Part shown: positions 42,801 through 56,037 of the stretch, in pieces
Position numbering within the stretch: position 1 is the stretch's first letter
How the letters are laid out: each line of letters begins with the position of its first letter
DNA from: Periplaneta americana
Taxonomy: Eukaryota > Arthropoda > Insecta > Blattodea > Blattidae
NCBI RefSeq assembly: GCF_040183065.1
Contig: NW_027185501.1
Location: 701,001-765,000, forward strand
Direction of reading: 5' to 3'
Length of the DNA: 64,000 nucleotides
Program-made: the position numbers and the translations under genes
Notes under the pieces: model-generated
The model's input: the letters and a program-made list of their open reading frames with translations, nothing else
Databases searched by the model: none
What the model was told of the DNA's origin: nothing

Positions 42801-44260
42801 AGAGTGTCAGCTAGTACCGGACACACCCTAAACATTGTAATTTTTTCATTGTCTGAGATTAGAACAGTCAAACAGATTCACTTTTGTATTTTTTCTGTTA
42901 TTTCATACCAATCACATTTGTAAAATTCTCTAGTTCATTCGGTGTTAGCACAGTTCTCAAACCCTGGCAGAGTCACACTTAATCCAGCTTTCCTGGAAGG
43001 CTTCACCGCAAATGATACATTCTATTTCCCCTTCAAAATGTTTTCCGTCCTAGGTTTTAGTTCTTGTTTCGACTTTTTAGCTCTTTCATTTGTGCTGTCT
43101 TGCATTAACCTTTTTTTTCCCCCCATTCTTCGAAGCCTGTCTCCTTTCCAGCTGAGTTCTGATAAGGGCTTGATGAGAGTATCCCACTTCTGGCAGCTCG
43201 TCTTCTCACATTAAGCCCTCGTTGAGCAGCTTCTGCAATTGGTGAAATCAGTTTAATGATGCGAGTAAATTAGGGAGTCAGAGGTAGTGTGTTTGACCGA
43301 CATTTTGACGTTGACGTTGATGTTGGATCAAGATGCTGATTGGGTGGTTTCAAGCATGAAGCATGTCTTATAGAGCCAAAAGATTATTGTTTTGGGCTTG
43401 AGATTGGGAACAGCTGGGAAGAAGTGGACGGCTTGGCAGTGCACAACGTATGTACTGGCTTAGATGCTGAAGCTTCTTGTACTTCTGGAGGCTGAGGACT
43501 TTCCTCTACAGTTGTCTCAGGACCTTCAGATCCACCATTCCTGGACTCTTCAAGAAACCTTATAAGGGATATCAAGACCCTTCTGATGGCATGTAGTCTA
43601 AATCGGTGAAAATGTTCCGGTTGATGAATGCCAGCACATTCAAACCCTTTCATTGCTAATCCATGCGGCATACCCGTGAAAATCCAAAGTTGACCAGTTC
43701 TGCGACTTTATAGTCCATAATTCTTGAAAAACGATTTCTGGGCATCAATCCAGAGCAAGCTTCATTATATGCATCTTTGAAGGCCTTCATAACTCTTCTG
43801 TCTAATGGCTGAAGCCTATGCGTTGTCTGAGGAGGGGGACCCAATATGTATTTTAAAAATTGTCCGATACAAGGCGATAAAGTTCTGTCCGATACTACAC
43901 GAATTACACCGTCATTATATTGGCACCCAAATTTAAACTGTATAATAATTTTCATTGTAACTAATACATCAATCTATTATTTAAGAGTAACTTTACACTG
44001 TATTTAAGATATATTGTATCAATACTTAAAGTGCGAGAAAGGCAGACTACCAAACTTAAGTCGATGCACAGAAACTAAACCTCACAAATACAAAATGGCA
44101 TCTGCAAAGTGTATTCGTCGAGCGAATGATTCCAACTGAAAGCAGTGTTCAGATGTCGCATACAGAAACGTAACCATGTCACTCAGGTACTACCATCTGG
44201 TGGTAGATGAAAGAAACATCACTGTCCGATATTACCCGATGTCCGATACTACCCGACTCT
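42801..44260 (-). mobile_element. Pogo/Tigger-like transposon relic
   Basis: AGAGTGTCAGCTAGTACCGG at 42801 and the reversed right end AGAGTCGGGTAGTATCGGAC are similar inverted ends. Related CCGATACTAC motifs recur at 43866-43900 and 44225. The minus strand carries the C-terminal half of a pogo-like transposase. Boundaries are tentative because the target duplication is not clear. Confidence 0.45.
42950..43955 (-). pseudogene. Pogo-like transposase, C-terminal half with PHD-like finger
   Basis: The minus strand reads PPPQTTHRLQPLDRRVMKAF and KDAYNEACSGLM, the end of the DDE_1 nuclease domain typical of pogo/Tigger/jerky proteins. In the next frame come GLAMKGFECAGIHQPEHFHR (normally 'GF..TGI.P') and a Ser/Pro/Glu-rich linker. 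Further on (about 43050-42950) ECIICGEAFQESWIKCDSAR gives a C-x2-C ... W-x2-C finger. The N-terminal DNA-binding domain and first catalytic Asp residues are missing, and frames change at least twice. It cannot catalyse transposition. Confidence 0.75.
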
Positions 44261-44397
44261 CCTCTAACTACAGCATGTTATTTTTCCGCACGAAAAAAGC
44301 TTCCTTTCGTATTATGAACATAATAATTTCGACTATTTTTATTGAATATTTGAAAGCACCTAGGGTGACTGAAAAGCGTTTCTGCATAGGTAATAAA

Positions 44398-45702
44398 TAT
44401 AAATTTTTAACGTCGTATAAAATTTTGTCCAATATTCTGTTGAGAAGATTAACTCCATATGTAGACGAAATTATTGGGGATCATGAGTGTGGTTTTAGGC
44501 GTAATAGATCGACTATTGATCAGATTTTTTGTATTCGACAGATATTGGAGAAAAAATGGGAGTATAAGGGTACAGTACATCAGTTATTCACAGATTTCAA
44601 AAAGGCTTATGAGTCGGTTAAGAGAGAAGTTTTATATAATATTCTTATTGAATTTGGTATTCCCAAGAAACTAATTCGATTAATTAAAATGTTTCTTAGT
44701 GAAACTTACAGCAGAGTCCGTATAGGCCAGTTTCTATCTGATGCTTTTCCAATTCACTGCGGGCTAAAGCAGGGAGATGCACTGTCACCTTTACTTTTTA
44801 ACTTCGCTCTAGAATATGCCATTAGGAAAGTTCAGGATAACACAGAGGGTTTGGAATTGAACGGGTTATATCAGCTTCTTGTCTATGCGGATGACGTGAA
44901 TATGTTAGGAGAAAATCCACAAACGATTAGGGAAAACGCGGAAATTCTACTTGAAGCAAGTAAAGCGATAGAGTTGCGAGTAAATCCCGAAAAAGACTAA
45001 GTATATGATTATGTCTCGTGACCAGAATATTGTACGAAATGGAACTGTAAAAATTGGAGATTTATCCTTCGAAGAGGTGGAGAAATTCAAATATCTTGGA
45101 GTAACAGTAACAAATATAAATGATACTCGGGAGGAAATTAAACGCAGAATAAATGTGGGAAATGCCTGTTATTATTCGGTTGAGAAGCTTTTGTCACCTA
45201 ATCTGCTGTCAAAAAATCTGAAAGATAGAATTTATAAAACAGTAATATTACCGGTTGTTCTGTATGGTTGTGAAACTTGGAGTCTCACTTTGAGAGAGGA
45301 ACAGAGATTAAGAGTGTCTGAGAATAAGGTTCTTAGGAAAATATTTGGGGCTAAAAGGGATGAAGTTACAGGAGAATGGAGAAAGTTACACAACGCAGAG
45401 CTGCACGCATTGTATTCTTCACCTGACATAATTAGGAACATTAAATCCAGACGTTTGAGATGGGCAGGGCATGTAGCACGTATGGGCGAATCCAGAAATG
45501 CGTATAGAGTATTAGTTGGGAGGCCGGAGGGAAAAAGACCTTTGGGGAGGCCGAGACGTAGATGGGAAGATAATATTAAAATGGATTTGAGGGAGGTGGG
45601 ATATGATGGTAGAGACTGGATTAATCTTGCTCAGGATAGAGACGATGGCGGGCTTATGTGAGGGCGGCAATAAACCTTCGGGTTCCTTAAAAGCCATAAG
45701 TA

Positions 45703-45705
<3 letters not shown>
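44398..45705 (+). pseudogene. RTE-like LINE, best-preserved RT copy
   Basis: 5'-truncated at [20 protein letters not shown]. It continues without a stop through [60 protein letters not shown] and VYADDVNML to about 44990, where one extra A shifts the frame. From 45005 it reads [20 protein letters not shown] to GRPRRRWEDNIKMDLREVGY, with a second frameshift near 45645. RT active site YADD is intact. The 3' end TTCCTTAAAAGCCATAAGTA passes into (ATT)n. Two frameshifts in 430 codons suggest a young copy. Confidence 0.9.

Positions 45706-45753
<48 letters not shown>
45706..45753. repeat. (ATT)n tail of the LINE
   Basis: About 16 ATT units after the LINE 3' end. Confidence 0.88.
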
Positions 45754-45755
<2 letters not shown>

Positions 45756-46385
45756 CACTGCCACACGTTCAAATGTTCTTCTATGAAAAATGTCTGTAGC
45801 GAAAAGATCAGAATTGCAATTGCATTGGAGCCCGCACACTCTGCTTGCCGCGCCATCAGGAATGCGCCGCCCGCACGGCAGCTGAGCCCGTCCCAATCCT
45901 CCTCTTAATGACTTGGTTCCCCCAGGGATCGTACGCTATGCAAGATAAAATTGAATGGCTCCATGTTCCCCAGGAAACCCACGGCTCCCTTAAACAGCGA
46001 CATGACGCCCTTTCCCCAAAGGGGATGAACGCCCACACCAGGAAAGCCCCTCAGATCTACTGAATGACGTCATCGCCAAGACGGTGTGATCATCAGGTTG
46101 GACTACAACTGGTCTTGTCGGTAACTCGTTTGTCACGGGGCGATACCACAACCACAACGATGGTCCAGATTAAATTACAAGAAGCGAAGCCCGAGTTTGG
46201 TACCAGGCCTGGAACCCGTTTAACAATATTTACAATAATTGTACAGTGAACTTTCGTTTCACAATCTTAGTTTGTAATGTTGGACTTCACAGAGAAAATC
46301 AAATCTTTACAAATTAAATTCCGAGCGCTTTACATGCGTTTTGTTTCACAATCTAGGAGTCACTTTACAAATGTGTGAACTTTAC
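45754..46385. other. GC-richer unassigned stretch
   Basis: 45830-46215 is GC-richer than its surroundings (GCCGCGCCATCAGGAATGCG, GCGCCGCCCGCACGGCAGC). Overlapping open frames at 45845-46063 and elsewhere have no recognised domain. GACTACAACTGGTCTTGTCG near 46099 weakly recalls a tRNA-like head but no B box follows. Confidence 0.35.
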
Positions 46386-46429
46386 TTGTAAAGCTAGCAA
46401 CAAATTATGAATAAACAAATTAAAAATAT

Positions 46430-47090
46430 TTTATGCTCAACCATGCCGAAATGTAGTAATTATACACCTGGTAGTAGCCTTTTAATGCACCTTAATGAGG
46501 TACACCTATTCATTATAGTTCATTTGTTCAGCCAATGAGAAATCACCATTCTACCATTATAAAAGCGCAAGTATCGATTATTCTCGGATATGCAATCGAA
46601 AGACAACTAGCGAAAAGTCACGGAGGCTAGAAATCGAATACTGTCGCTGAAGTTTATGTTCTGTTACTATAATAATTAGCGTTAATTGTGAATAATATTT
46701 AAGTAAATTCAATTTGTCATCTCGTTTTTCAATTCTAAATCAATTTCCAGGTTATATCAAGACTAATGTCCATGTTATTCTCTAGATTATATCAAGGTCA
46801 ATGACATTCGTTCCTCGGAAAAAAATCAATACTTTCGCGTCTGCGCACATCTCACAATTTAGAAGGTCAGTTCCGCTACTCACTTACATAACCATAACAT
46901 GAATATTATGAATAATTTCAAATTAGAAATATGGTCGAGCATAAAAAGTCGTATGAAACTTGACTATAATGGTAATTAAGACGCTCGTATGAAAATTATG
47001 AAACTCGCTTGCGCTCGTTTCATAAACAAACATACTCGCGTCTTAATTACTGCCATTATAGGCTCGTTGCATAATGTACTATTATTACAT
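46430..47090 (-). repeat. Dispersed repeat with nested hairpin
   Basis: Left part TTTATGCTCAACCATGCCGA and the reverse of AATATGGTCGAGCATAAAAA at 46927 are inverted. The right third is a long hairpin (46964-47061). I remember this sequence type (ATAATGGTAATTAAGACGC, TCGTTTCATAAAC) as a very common insect repeat but cannot name a superfamily. No ORF. Confidence 0.6.
46964..47061. repeat. Long hairpin in the dispersed repeat
   Basis: CTATAATGGTAATTAAGACG pairs with CGTCTTAATTACTGCCATTA (3-nt bulge). The loop AAACTCGCTTGCGCTCGTTT is itself an imperfect palindrome, so arms pair at two levels. Confidence 0.8.
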
Positions 47091-47603
47091 TAATTCTTGA
47101 GTAATAAGATACCATTAAGAATTAAACTAAAGCAGTTCTAGTGTTATTAAATAGTTCTAGTAACTCAGACGAAGATACCGGCGTAAAATTGTTCTTCCAA
47201 GAATTAATTGTATCATTGTATGAATTTAATTAAAGGTTTCGAATTAGTCCTGTTACGATAAAATATCTCCTATAAGATATGGGACGTCAAATGGAAAAAA
47301 GTGATGTCTTAACCTCAAAGCAACGAAAATGTAGCGTTTCTCTGCATTGATTGTATTCTGGCTGTCAGCTTCATGCATTAGCACGGAATTTCTAAGGATT
47401 CAGTGTGTAGAAGAGCCCACAGAATTGATGCTGTAAAGTTTTAAATTTGAGAGAGGTAATTGATAACAAAATGTACGTACTTGTTGTGCCACATATTTTT
47501 GTGCTGTTGCTGGGTTCTGTAATGTTTGTGGGGTTGTGGATAAAATATTAATAACCAAAATATTGATCGACCAACACAAAATGAAGCTAATTTTGTGGAT
47601 ATA
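47091..47603. other. Unassigned sequence
   Basis: AT-rich, no element recognised before the mariner end at 47604. Confidence 0.35.
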
Positions 47604-47796
47604 CGTGGTGTGTCTAAAAAGTTCGGTGAATGATGTCACATCTGAACGGCAACTTGGCGCACGTGCTTGCGCATGCGCATGGTTCTTCAGAGACTTGGAG
47701 AGAATCGATACACAGCATGCAATGCATGTGACTGGCAGTGTAAACAGACTGCGACCAGTTGAACGTAGTCAGTGTGAGAGGAAGTGTCACAGCGCA

Positions 47797-48643
47797 ATGG
47801 AGCAACGTGTAAACATCAAGTTCTGCTACAAATTGGGGAAGACTGCAACGTTGACATATGGAATGTTGGTGCAGGTGTGCGGGAGGGAAGCCGTGAGCAG
47901 AAAATATGTTTACGGATGGTTTAAACGCTTCCGTGAAGGGAAGGACACAATTGAGGATGAGCCACGTTCAGGTCGGCCATCGACAAGCAGAACCCCAGAA
48001 ATGATCGAGAAAGTGAGACAAATGCTGGCACAAGATCGGCGATTGACTCTAAGATCGATTGCGGAGGAATTGGACATTAGCAAGGACACGGTGCACACCA
48101 TCGTCCGCGATGATTTGGGTAAGCGGAAGATCTGCTCCCGATTTGTGCCGCACAAGCTCACAGACTAGCAGAAAGCAAAACGAATGGAAACTTCTGGTGA
48201 TTTCATTTCCATGTGTGACCAGGATCCATTGCTTCTGAAAACCATCGACACGGGAGATGAGACCTGGTGCTACCATTTCGATCCGGAATCAAAACGGCAA
48301 TCGATGTCATGGTGTTCACCGACTTCCCCGCGACCAAAAAAAAAAAAATGCCGTATGCAAAAATCCAAGGTGAAAACACTGTTGATCGCCGTCTTCGACA
48401 ACAACGGCACCATCCACAAGGAATTTGTTCCTGCAGGTCAAACCATTATTGCTGCATTTTACCAGTCCGTTTTGAACCGATTGCTACAGCGTACCCGGCG
48501 GGTTCGGCCAGAGTTGCACAAGACTGGAAAATGGGTGCTGCTCCATGACAATGCCCCTGCACACTGCGATCCGTGTTCGCCAATTCCTGGCTCAGAAGAT
48601 GGTAACTGTTCTTGAACACCCTCCGTACTCCTCTGATCTCGCC
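47797..48643 (+). pseudogene. Mariner transposase (Mos1/SETMAR-like), left copy
   Basis: ATG 47797 starts MEQRVNIKFCYKLGKTATLT, the first helix-turn-helix of this mariner type. YGWFKRFREGKDTIEDEPRS and GRPSTSRTPEMI follow, then the second HTH. TAG at 48166-48168 replaces the Glu codon seen in the right copy. The first Asp is in TGDETWCYHFDPESKRQS, and the second in LLHDNAPAH. An A13 run adds two Lys codons. After APAH the frame shifts, the other frame reading VRQFLAQKMVTVLEHPPYSS and ending at the junction, so the third Asp block is incomplete. Confidence 0.9.
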
Positions 48644-49455
48644 GCCTTCAAGCGGGGAAACAGGAAAAAGTCCGCAGGAGCCAGATCAGGGGAGTACGGA
48701 GAGTCATTGTCGTGGAGCAGCATCCATTTTCCAGTCTTGTGCAACTCAGGCCGAACCCGCCGGGAACGCTGTAGCAATCGGTTCAAAACGGACTGGTAAA
48801 ATGCAGCATTAATGGTTTGACCTGCAAAAACAAATTCCTTGTGGATGATACCGTTGTTGTCGAAGAAGGCGATCAACATTGTTTTCACCTTGGATTTTTG
48901 CATACGGCTTTTTTTCGGTCGCGGGGAAGTCGGTGAACACCATGACATCGATTGCCGTTTTGATTCCGGATCGAAATGGTAGCACCAGGTCTCATCTCCC
49001 GTGACGATGGTTTTCAGAAGCAATGGATCCTGGTCAGACATGGAAATGAAATCACCAGAAGTTTCCATCCGTTTTGCTTTCTGCTCGTCTGTGAGCTTGT
49101 GCGGCACAAATCGGGAGCAGATCTTCCGCTTACCCAAATCATCGCGGACGATGGTGTGCACCGTGTCCTTGCTATTGTCCAATTCATCCGCAATCAATCT
49201 TAGAGTCAGTCGCCGATCTTGTGCCAGCATTTGTCGCACTTTCTTGATCATTTCTGGGGTTCTGCTTGTCGATGGCCGACCTGAACGTGGCTCATCCTCA
49301 ATTGTTTCCTTCCCTTCACGGAAACGTTTAAACCATCCGTAAACACATTTTCTGCTCACGGCTTCCCTCCCGTACACCTGCACCAACATTCCACGTGTCT
49401 CCGTTGCAGTCTTCCCCAATTTGTAGCAGAACTTGATGTTTACACGTTGCTCCAT
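48644..49455 (-). pseudogene. Mariner transposase (Mos1/SETMAR-like), right copy
   Basis: ATG 49455 starts the same protein and stays open to the junction. HTH region, YGWFKRFREGKETIEDEPRS, TGDETWCYHFDPESKRQSMS and KTGKWMLLHDN are intact. A deletion of roughly 25 codons follows HDN, then SPYSPDLAPADFFLFPRLKA with the third Asp. The normal C-terminus is lost at the palindrome centre. The long open frame suggests recent origin, but deletion and truncation should inactivate it. Confidence 0.9.
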
Positions 49456-49648
49456 TGCGCTGTGACACTTCCTCTCACACTGACTACGTTCAACTGATCG
49501 CAGTCTGTTTACACTGCCAGTCACATGCATTGCATGCTGTGTATCGATTCTCCCCAAGTCTCTGAAGAACCATGAGCATGCACAAGCACATGCGCCAAGT
49601 TGCCGTTCAGATATGACACCATTCACCGAACTTTTTAGACACACCACG

Positions 49649-50117
49649 TACATTACAAACATTCTATCAATTGCATGATTGTATATTGACCATATCCCTT
49701 ATTTATTAATTCGACTGAATTTGGCGCTCCCTATGATAATTTTAAGTCGTAGGCAACTAACGCATTGATATACTCGACCAATCACATCACACATCGCCAA
49801 TATAGCAAAATGTAGATACTTCTAAATTTTTCTTAACCATATTTTATATTTTCTGTTGGTGAAATATGGTTCAGCAAGCTCATAGTAATTAATTTTAGGA
49901 TGAAATATAAAAATGTCTATCAAATACAGCAACTTTAGCTCTGCTCCTTAGCGATTTTTGTAAACTGTCATTGGCGATACTGTTTGACCAAGAGTGCTTA
50001 TTTGTAATTTCTTTAGCTGATTTTGCAAAGGTAATTAAACTTCACAAATCAACAAGATTGCATTGTGAAACACAGTTTACAATGGAAATGTACACATTGA
50101 AAAATTATCATTTTAAG
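49649..50117. other. Unassigned sequence
   Basis: No element recognised; a 60-codon open frame at 49971 runs into the LINE and is not meaningful. Confidence 0.35.
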
Positions 50118-51440
50118 AGGTGGAAAAATTCAAATATCTTGGAGCAACAGTAACAAATATGAGTGACACTCGGAAGGAAATTAAACGCAGAATAAATATG
50201 GAAAACGCCTGTTATTATTCGGTTGAGGTGCTTTTGTCATCCAGTCTGCTATAAAGAAACTGAAAGTTAGAATTCATTAAACAGTTATATTACCGGTTGT
50301 TCTGTATGGTTGTAAAACTTGGACTCTCACTTTCAGAGAGAACAGAGGTTAAGGGTGTTCGAGAATAAGGTGCTTAGGAAAATATTTGAGGTTAAGAGGG
50401 ATGAAGTTACAGGAGAATGGAGAAAGTTACACAACACAGAACTGCACGCATTGTATTCTTCACCTGACATAATTAGGAACATTAAATCCAGACGTTTAAG
50501 ATGGACAGTGCATGCAGCACGTATGGGTGAATCTAGAAATGCATATAGAGTGTTAGTTGGGAGGCCGGAGGGATAAAGACCTTGGAGAGGCCGAGACGTA
50601 GATGGGAGGATAATATTAAAATGTATTTGATGGAGGTGGAATATGATGATAGAGACTGGATTAATCTTGCTGAGAATAGGAACCGATGCAGGACGGCAAT
50701 GAACCTCCAGGTTCCTTAAGGGGTTAGGTACAGCTTACAGCAGTAAAATTTTTGGAAATATTCAACATTTTTTTCCTCCATTACTGTATCTTATACAATA
50801 ATGAAAATGGATATGTGTAAAACACTGTCCTTCTGCTATATGAAAAAAATATATATATATTTTTATGATTAAAAAAATGTTATATATGTTTTGTTCGAAA
50901 TGGTGGCAGTTCACAGTGCAGTGATGAAGCGTTTCCGTCATAACTCATAAACTTGTTAACTTTTTCATGTTCTCTCTCTTTTATTTTATTGCTGAAATTC
51001 ATCTTTACAATATCATGCTCTTTCAACTACATTCCTTAATCAATAACATTTCTTTTATTTTGTGTTAGGAGAAAATACTGATATTTGACCATTTTTAAAT
51101 GATTTTTTTTTTATCAGACAATCTATCAAAGATAGAGAAGTGATCTTGTATAATATTGTAAATATGACAGGCATAAATACATACAAAAAATTTCATCACA
51201 GAATGTTGGATAGTTTTTCAATTATGTGGGAAACGCTTCCTCACTGCACTGTGAACTGAATTTTGAAAATAAAAAGTGTAAATATTTTTTTTTTAAATCG
51301 TAAAAATATTTTTTTCATATAGCGGAAGGACAGTGTTCTACACATACTAATTTTCATTATTGCATGGAGGGGAAAATGTTCAATATTTCCAAAATTTTAC
51401 TGCTGTAAGCTGTACCTAACCCCTTAAAAGTCTTTTGTAT
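50118..51440 (+). pseudogene. RTE-like LINE, 3' fragment, split by a TTAA MITE
   Basis: Begins [14 protein letters not shown]-type sequence, then VTGEWRKLHNTELHALYSSP, SRRLRWTVHAARMGESRNAY and RVLVGRPEG with frameshifts. The 3' end GGTTCCTTAA is split at TTAA by the MITE at 50720-51423 and resumes with TTAAAAGTC. Confidence 0.85.
50720..51423. mobile_element. Foldback MITE with TTAA duplication (piggyBac-like)
   Basis: GGGGTTAGGTACAGCTTACA starts the element, and the reverse complement of its end is identical for about 35 bp, then similar for about 230 bp. TTAA is present at 50716-50719 and 51424-51427; other LINE copies have one TTAA here. TTAA duplication is the mark of piggyBac-type transposition. 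The inner arms include GTTCACAGTGCAGTGA with AAGCGTTTCC. 704 bp, no ORF. Confidence 0.9.
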
Positions 51441-51926
51441 TCGTACTTTACCCACTTTAGATGGCTTTACCTTATTATTAGGAGTAGGATTTTGATGAAA
51501 TTGCATCTTTTTTCTAGTAAACCAGAAACATAGCTGATTTAGTATTTATATGTTATGTGATAAACTGAGCGTTTTAAAACATATTTGTTACCGCATTTTT
51601 TTTTGCATTATTTGCCTGTTTCAACTCATAAGAGTATCTTTTGTTTTATTCGGTCATTTTTTAGGCATTTTCATTTAATTTCGGCCATAAATCCCCATTA
51701 TTAATGTAAAATAATGTTTATTTCCTTTGATATTTTCTTTACATATTTTGTCCATTAATACCCATTATTTTGTATAATATTTTAATCGTTTTTCTACACA
51801 AATATTGCCATTTTAACGTAATACACCCCACATAATGGATAAGTCCAACCATACCTTCAATATAGACTCCTCTATACCTGCTAATTCCGGATAAGAGTGG
51901 CCTTGTGGTAGACTACATGGAAACTA

Positions 51927-52030
51927 AAAGCAAGTAAATCCATGGCGCTACAGCCCATGAAGGGCCAAGACCGACCAGCCGACTGCTGACCCCACGTCCA
52001 CATGCCGAAGCAGAGGTGAACGATCGATCA
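51927..52030 (-). mobile_element. Short SINE-like retroposon
   Basis: A 13-bp duplication TACATGGAAACTA lies at 51914-51926 and 52031-52043. The insert (104 bp) contains CCATGGCGCTACAGCCCATG and GACCGACCAGCCGACTGCTG, a sequence I remember as a common insect SINE core. Confidence 0.8.
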
Positions 52031-52110
52031 TACATGGAAACTACATAAGGTAAAATAATTAATTAAAGTGTACTACTTAGAAAAAATTATGTAACATTTA
52101 ATTCAATTAC

Positions 52111-54306
<2,196 letters not shown>

Positions 54307-54496
54307 TCAATTACTAATCTAAATATTACGTAGTACAAAACCTCTCGTCCTACTAAGCCAATTATGTAAGATCTATTTTGAGGGAATTTTAAGGGCATTT
54401 TTTAAAAGATTTTTAGGTCATAAATGCATTGTTTTTAGGACATTTTTTTTTTCCATAAAATTTATAGGTCATCAAAATCCTAGCCCTACTTATTAT

Positions 54497-55429
54497 ACCG
54501 ATATTACATTGATATACGTTACGGTACAACAGTCCTACAGTGATGTCATATCGGTACTAAATTTATGTAGTTTTCTTTTCAGATATTTTAAAATATTGAA
54601 TACACAGAAAAGTTTATGGATATTTTCATTACTAATACTATCTCTGCCTACAACGTAGTCAGTGAAACCCACACACCACTGAAACCGTTGTCACTAGAGT
54701 TGTCATCAAAGACTTGAAGACAATAGACTCCAATCCCAGAGAGTGCCCTCTACAGCTATTGTGTAACCCAAAATGTATGTCACAAGGAGAGTTCAGTGCA
54801 GATTTCCAAGATAAAGGCGACCATTGTGTCGTCCGTCAGGTAACATACCGAATGAAACTGAATCCTTACAGTTCTGGCTCTCGAACCCCCACACTGCCAA
54901 TGAGTCGAGGTTTTCATTTATCCTACCTCATACTGCCTTCTTAACCTGACTATTACATCAACATAAAGCACAGCTTTGTGAGTTTATGAAATCGGGAATT
55001 CACTGAATTAACAAAAAATTAACACAGCAATGATGTGAACTTCCAATGAAATATAACACAAATCATTTAGAGATAGGGGGTAGAAAGGCAGATTGGCTCA
55101 AATTTTAAGTTTATTTATTTATTTATTTTTTGCATAGCATTTTATGAAATCCTCAAAGATGGCCGTTCTACTATGTGGAGAGATATTTTTACTTAGATTT
55201 CACCACGATTTAAATTTGAAATTGTGTATTTTTAAACGTGCAGATTGAGTCACCTTACCCCGCTTTTAAACGTGCAGATTGAGTCACCTTACTCCGCCCT
55301 GGAGGGAGGTGACACATGGTATGGCGTAAATTGGCTACATATTAAAGAAGAGCAAACTACATACAGTATACGGCTTAACGAACGTAGGAATTTTCATTCT
55401 CTTGTTCTCCTTTTCTAAGTCCTTCACAC
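54497..55429. other. Unassigned sequence
   Basis: AGATTGAGTCACCTTACYCCG is present twice about 34 bp apart near 55240-55300. An open frame at 54714-54944 has no recognised domain. Confidence 0.35.
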
Positions 55430-55905
55430 TTCTACACCTACCTACCTTGCCTCTCGTTTCAGTTACCTCTCATCATATCATAACCTCTTCACACGCACGC
55501 AAAATAGCCGCATACTAGCCATACCAGCACACAAGACATCATCGTATTCATCATCATACACAATCTCGCTCTCGCGCTTGTGGAATACCCTACCCAGTGA
55601 CATAAGAGACTGTCGGAATTTAGTAGCGTTCAAAAGCAAACTTATTAAGCATTTTCTTACTGCGTAGAATTGGTTTAATTTTTACTTAATTAATAAAAAA
55701 AAAAGTTCTCTCTTCTTAACTTTTACAATAAACTGTCTAGCCTTTATTAATCAGTTAATTTTTTAGTACTTTGATTTTTATTGTATTTGTAAATTTAATA
55801 TTAATTGTAATTATAGTTGTAATTGTATTCTTAATATTGTTGTTATAATCCCCTGGTAGAGGGGAAGAGAAGGTTAAATAAATAAATAAACAAATAAATA
55901 ATATA
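55430..55905 (+). pseudogene. LINE 3' end (CR1/L2/jockey-like)
   Basis: The + strand reads SLSRLWNTLPSDIRDCRNLV and AFKSKLIKHFLTA then TAG at about 55665, the classic C-terminus of RT proteins in this LINE group. The 3' UTR contains CCCCTGGTAGAGGGGAAGAG and ends in AAATA units at 55875-55900. The rest of the element is absent. Confidence 0.75.
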
Positions 55906-55994
55906 AGATTAGAGTTTTTAAATATAGAATTTATTTCTTTGCACAGGCAAATAATTCAATATGATGAATACACATGAATATATAACCATGGAGT

Positions 55995-56037
55995 TAAACA
56001 CTTATGTTATGTTTAATTCTCATTGTGAATGAGCCTT
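55995..56037. repeat. Single MITE end
   Basis: TTATGTTATGTTTAATTCTC and ATTGTGAATGAGCCTTA match the right end of the MITE at 61007-61391. No left partner nearby. Confidence 0.55.

Larger units (their letters stand above)
47604..49648. mobile_element. Two truncated mariner copies fused tail to tail (2.0-kb palindrome)
   Basis: Both outer ends are the same 5' terminus: CGTGGTGTGTCTAAAAAGTT at 47604 and its reverse complement ending at 49648, each followed outward by TA. The left copy runs + to about 48643, the right copy runs - from 49648 to about 48644. They meet inside the C-terminal coding region, so neither has a 3' end. The arms match over about 1 kb with few differences. With two equivalent ends and TA flanks, the whole unit resembles one foldback element. 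Confidence 0.9.

Noticed and set aside
48049-49342. Open frames antisense to the mariner copies
   Set aside because: They mirror each other across the palindrome and are explained by the transposase frames.
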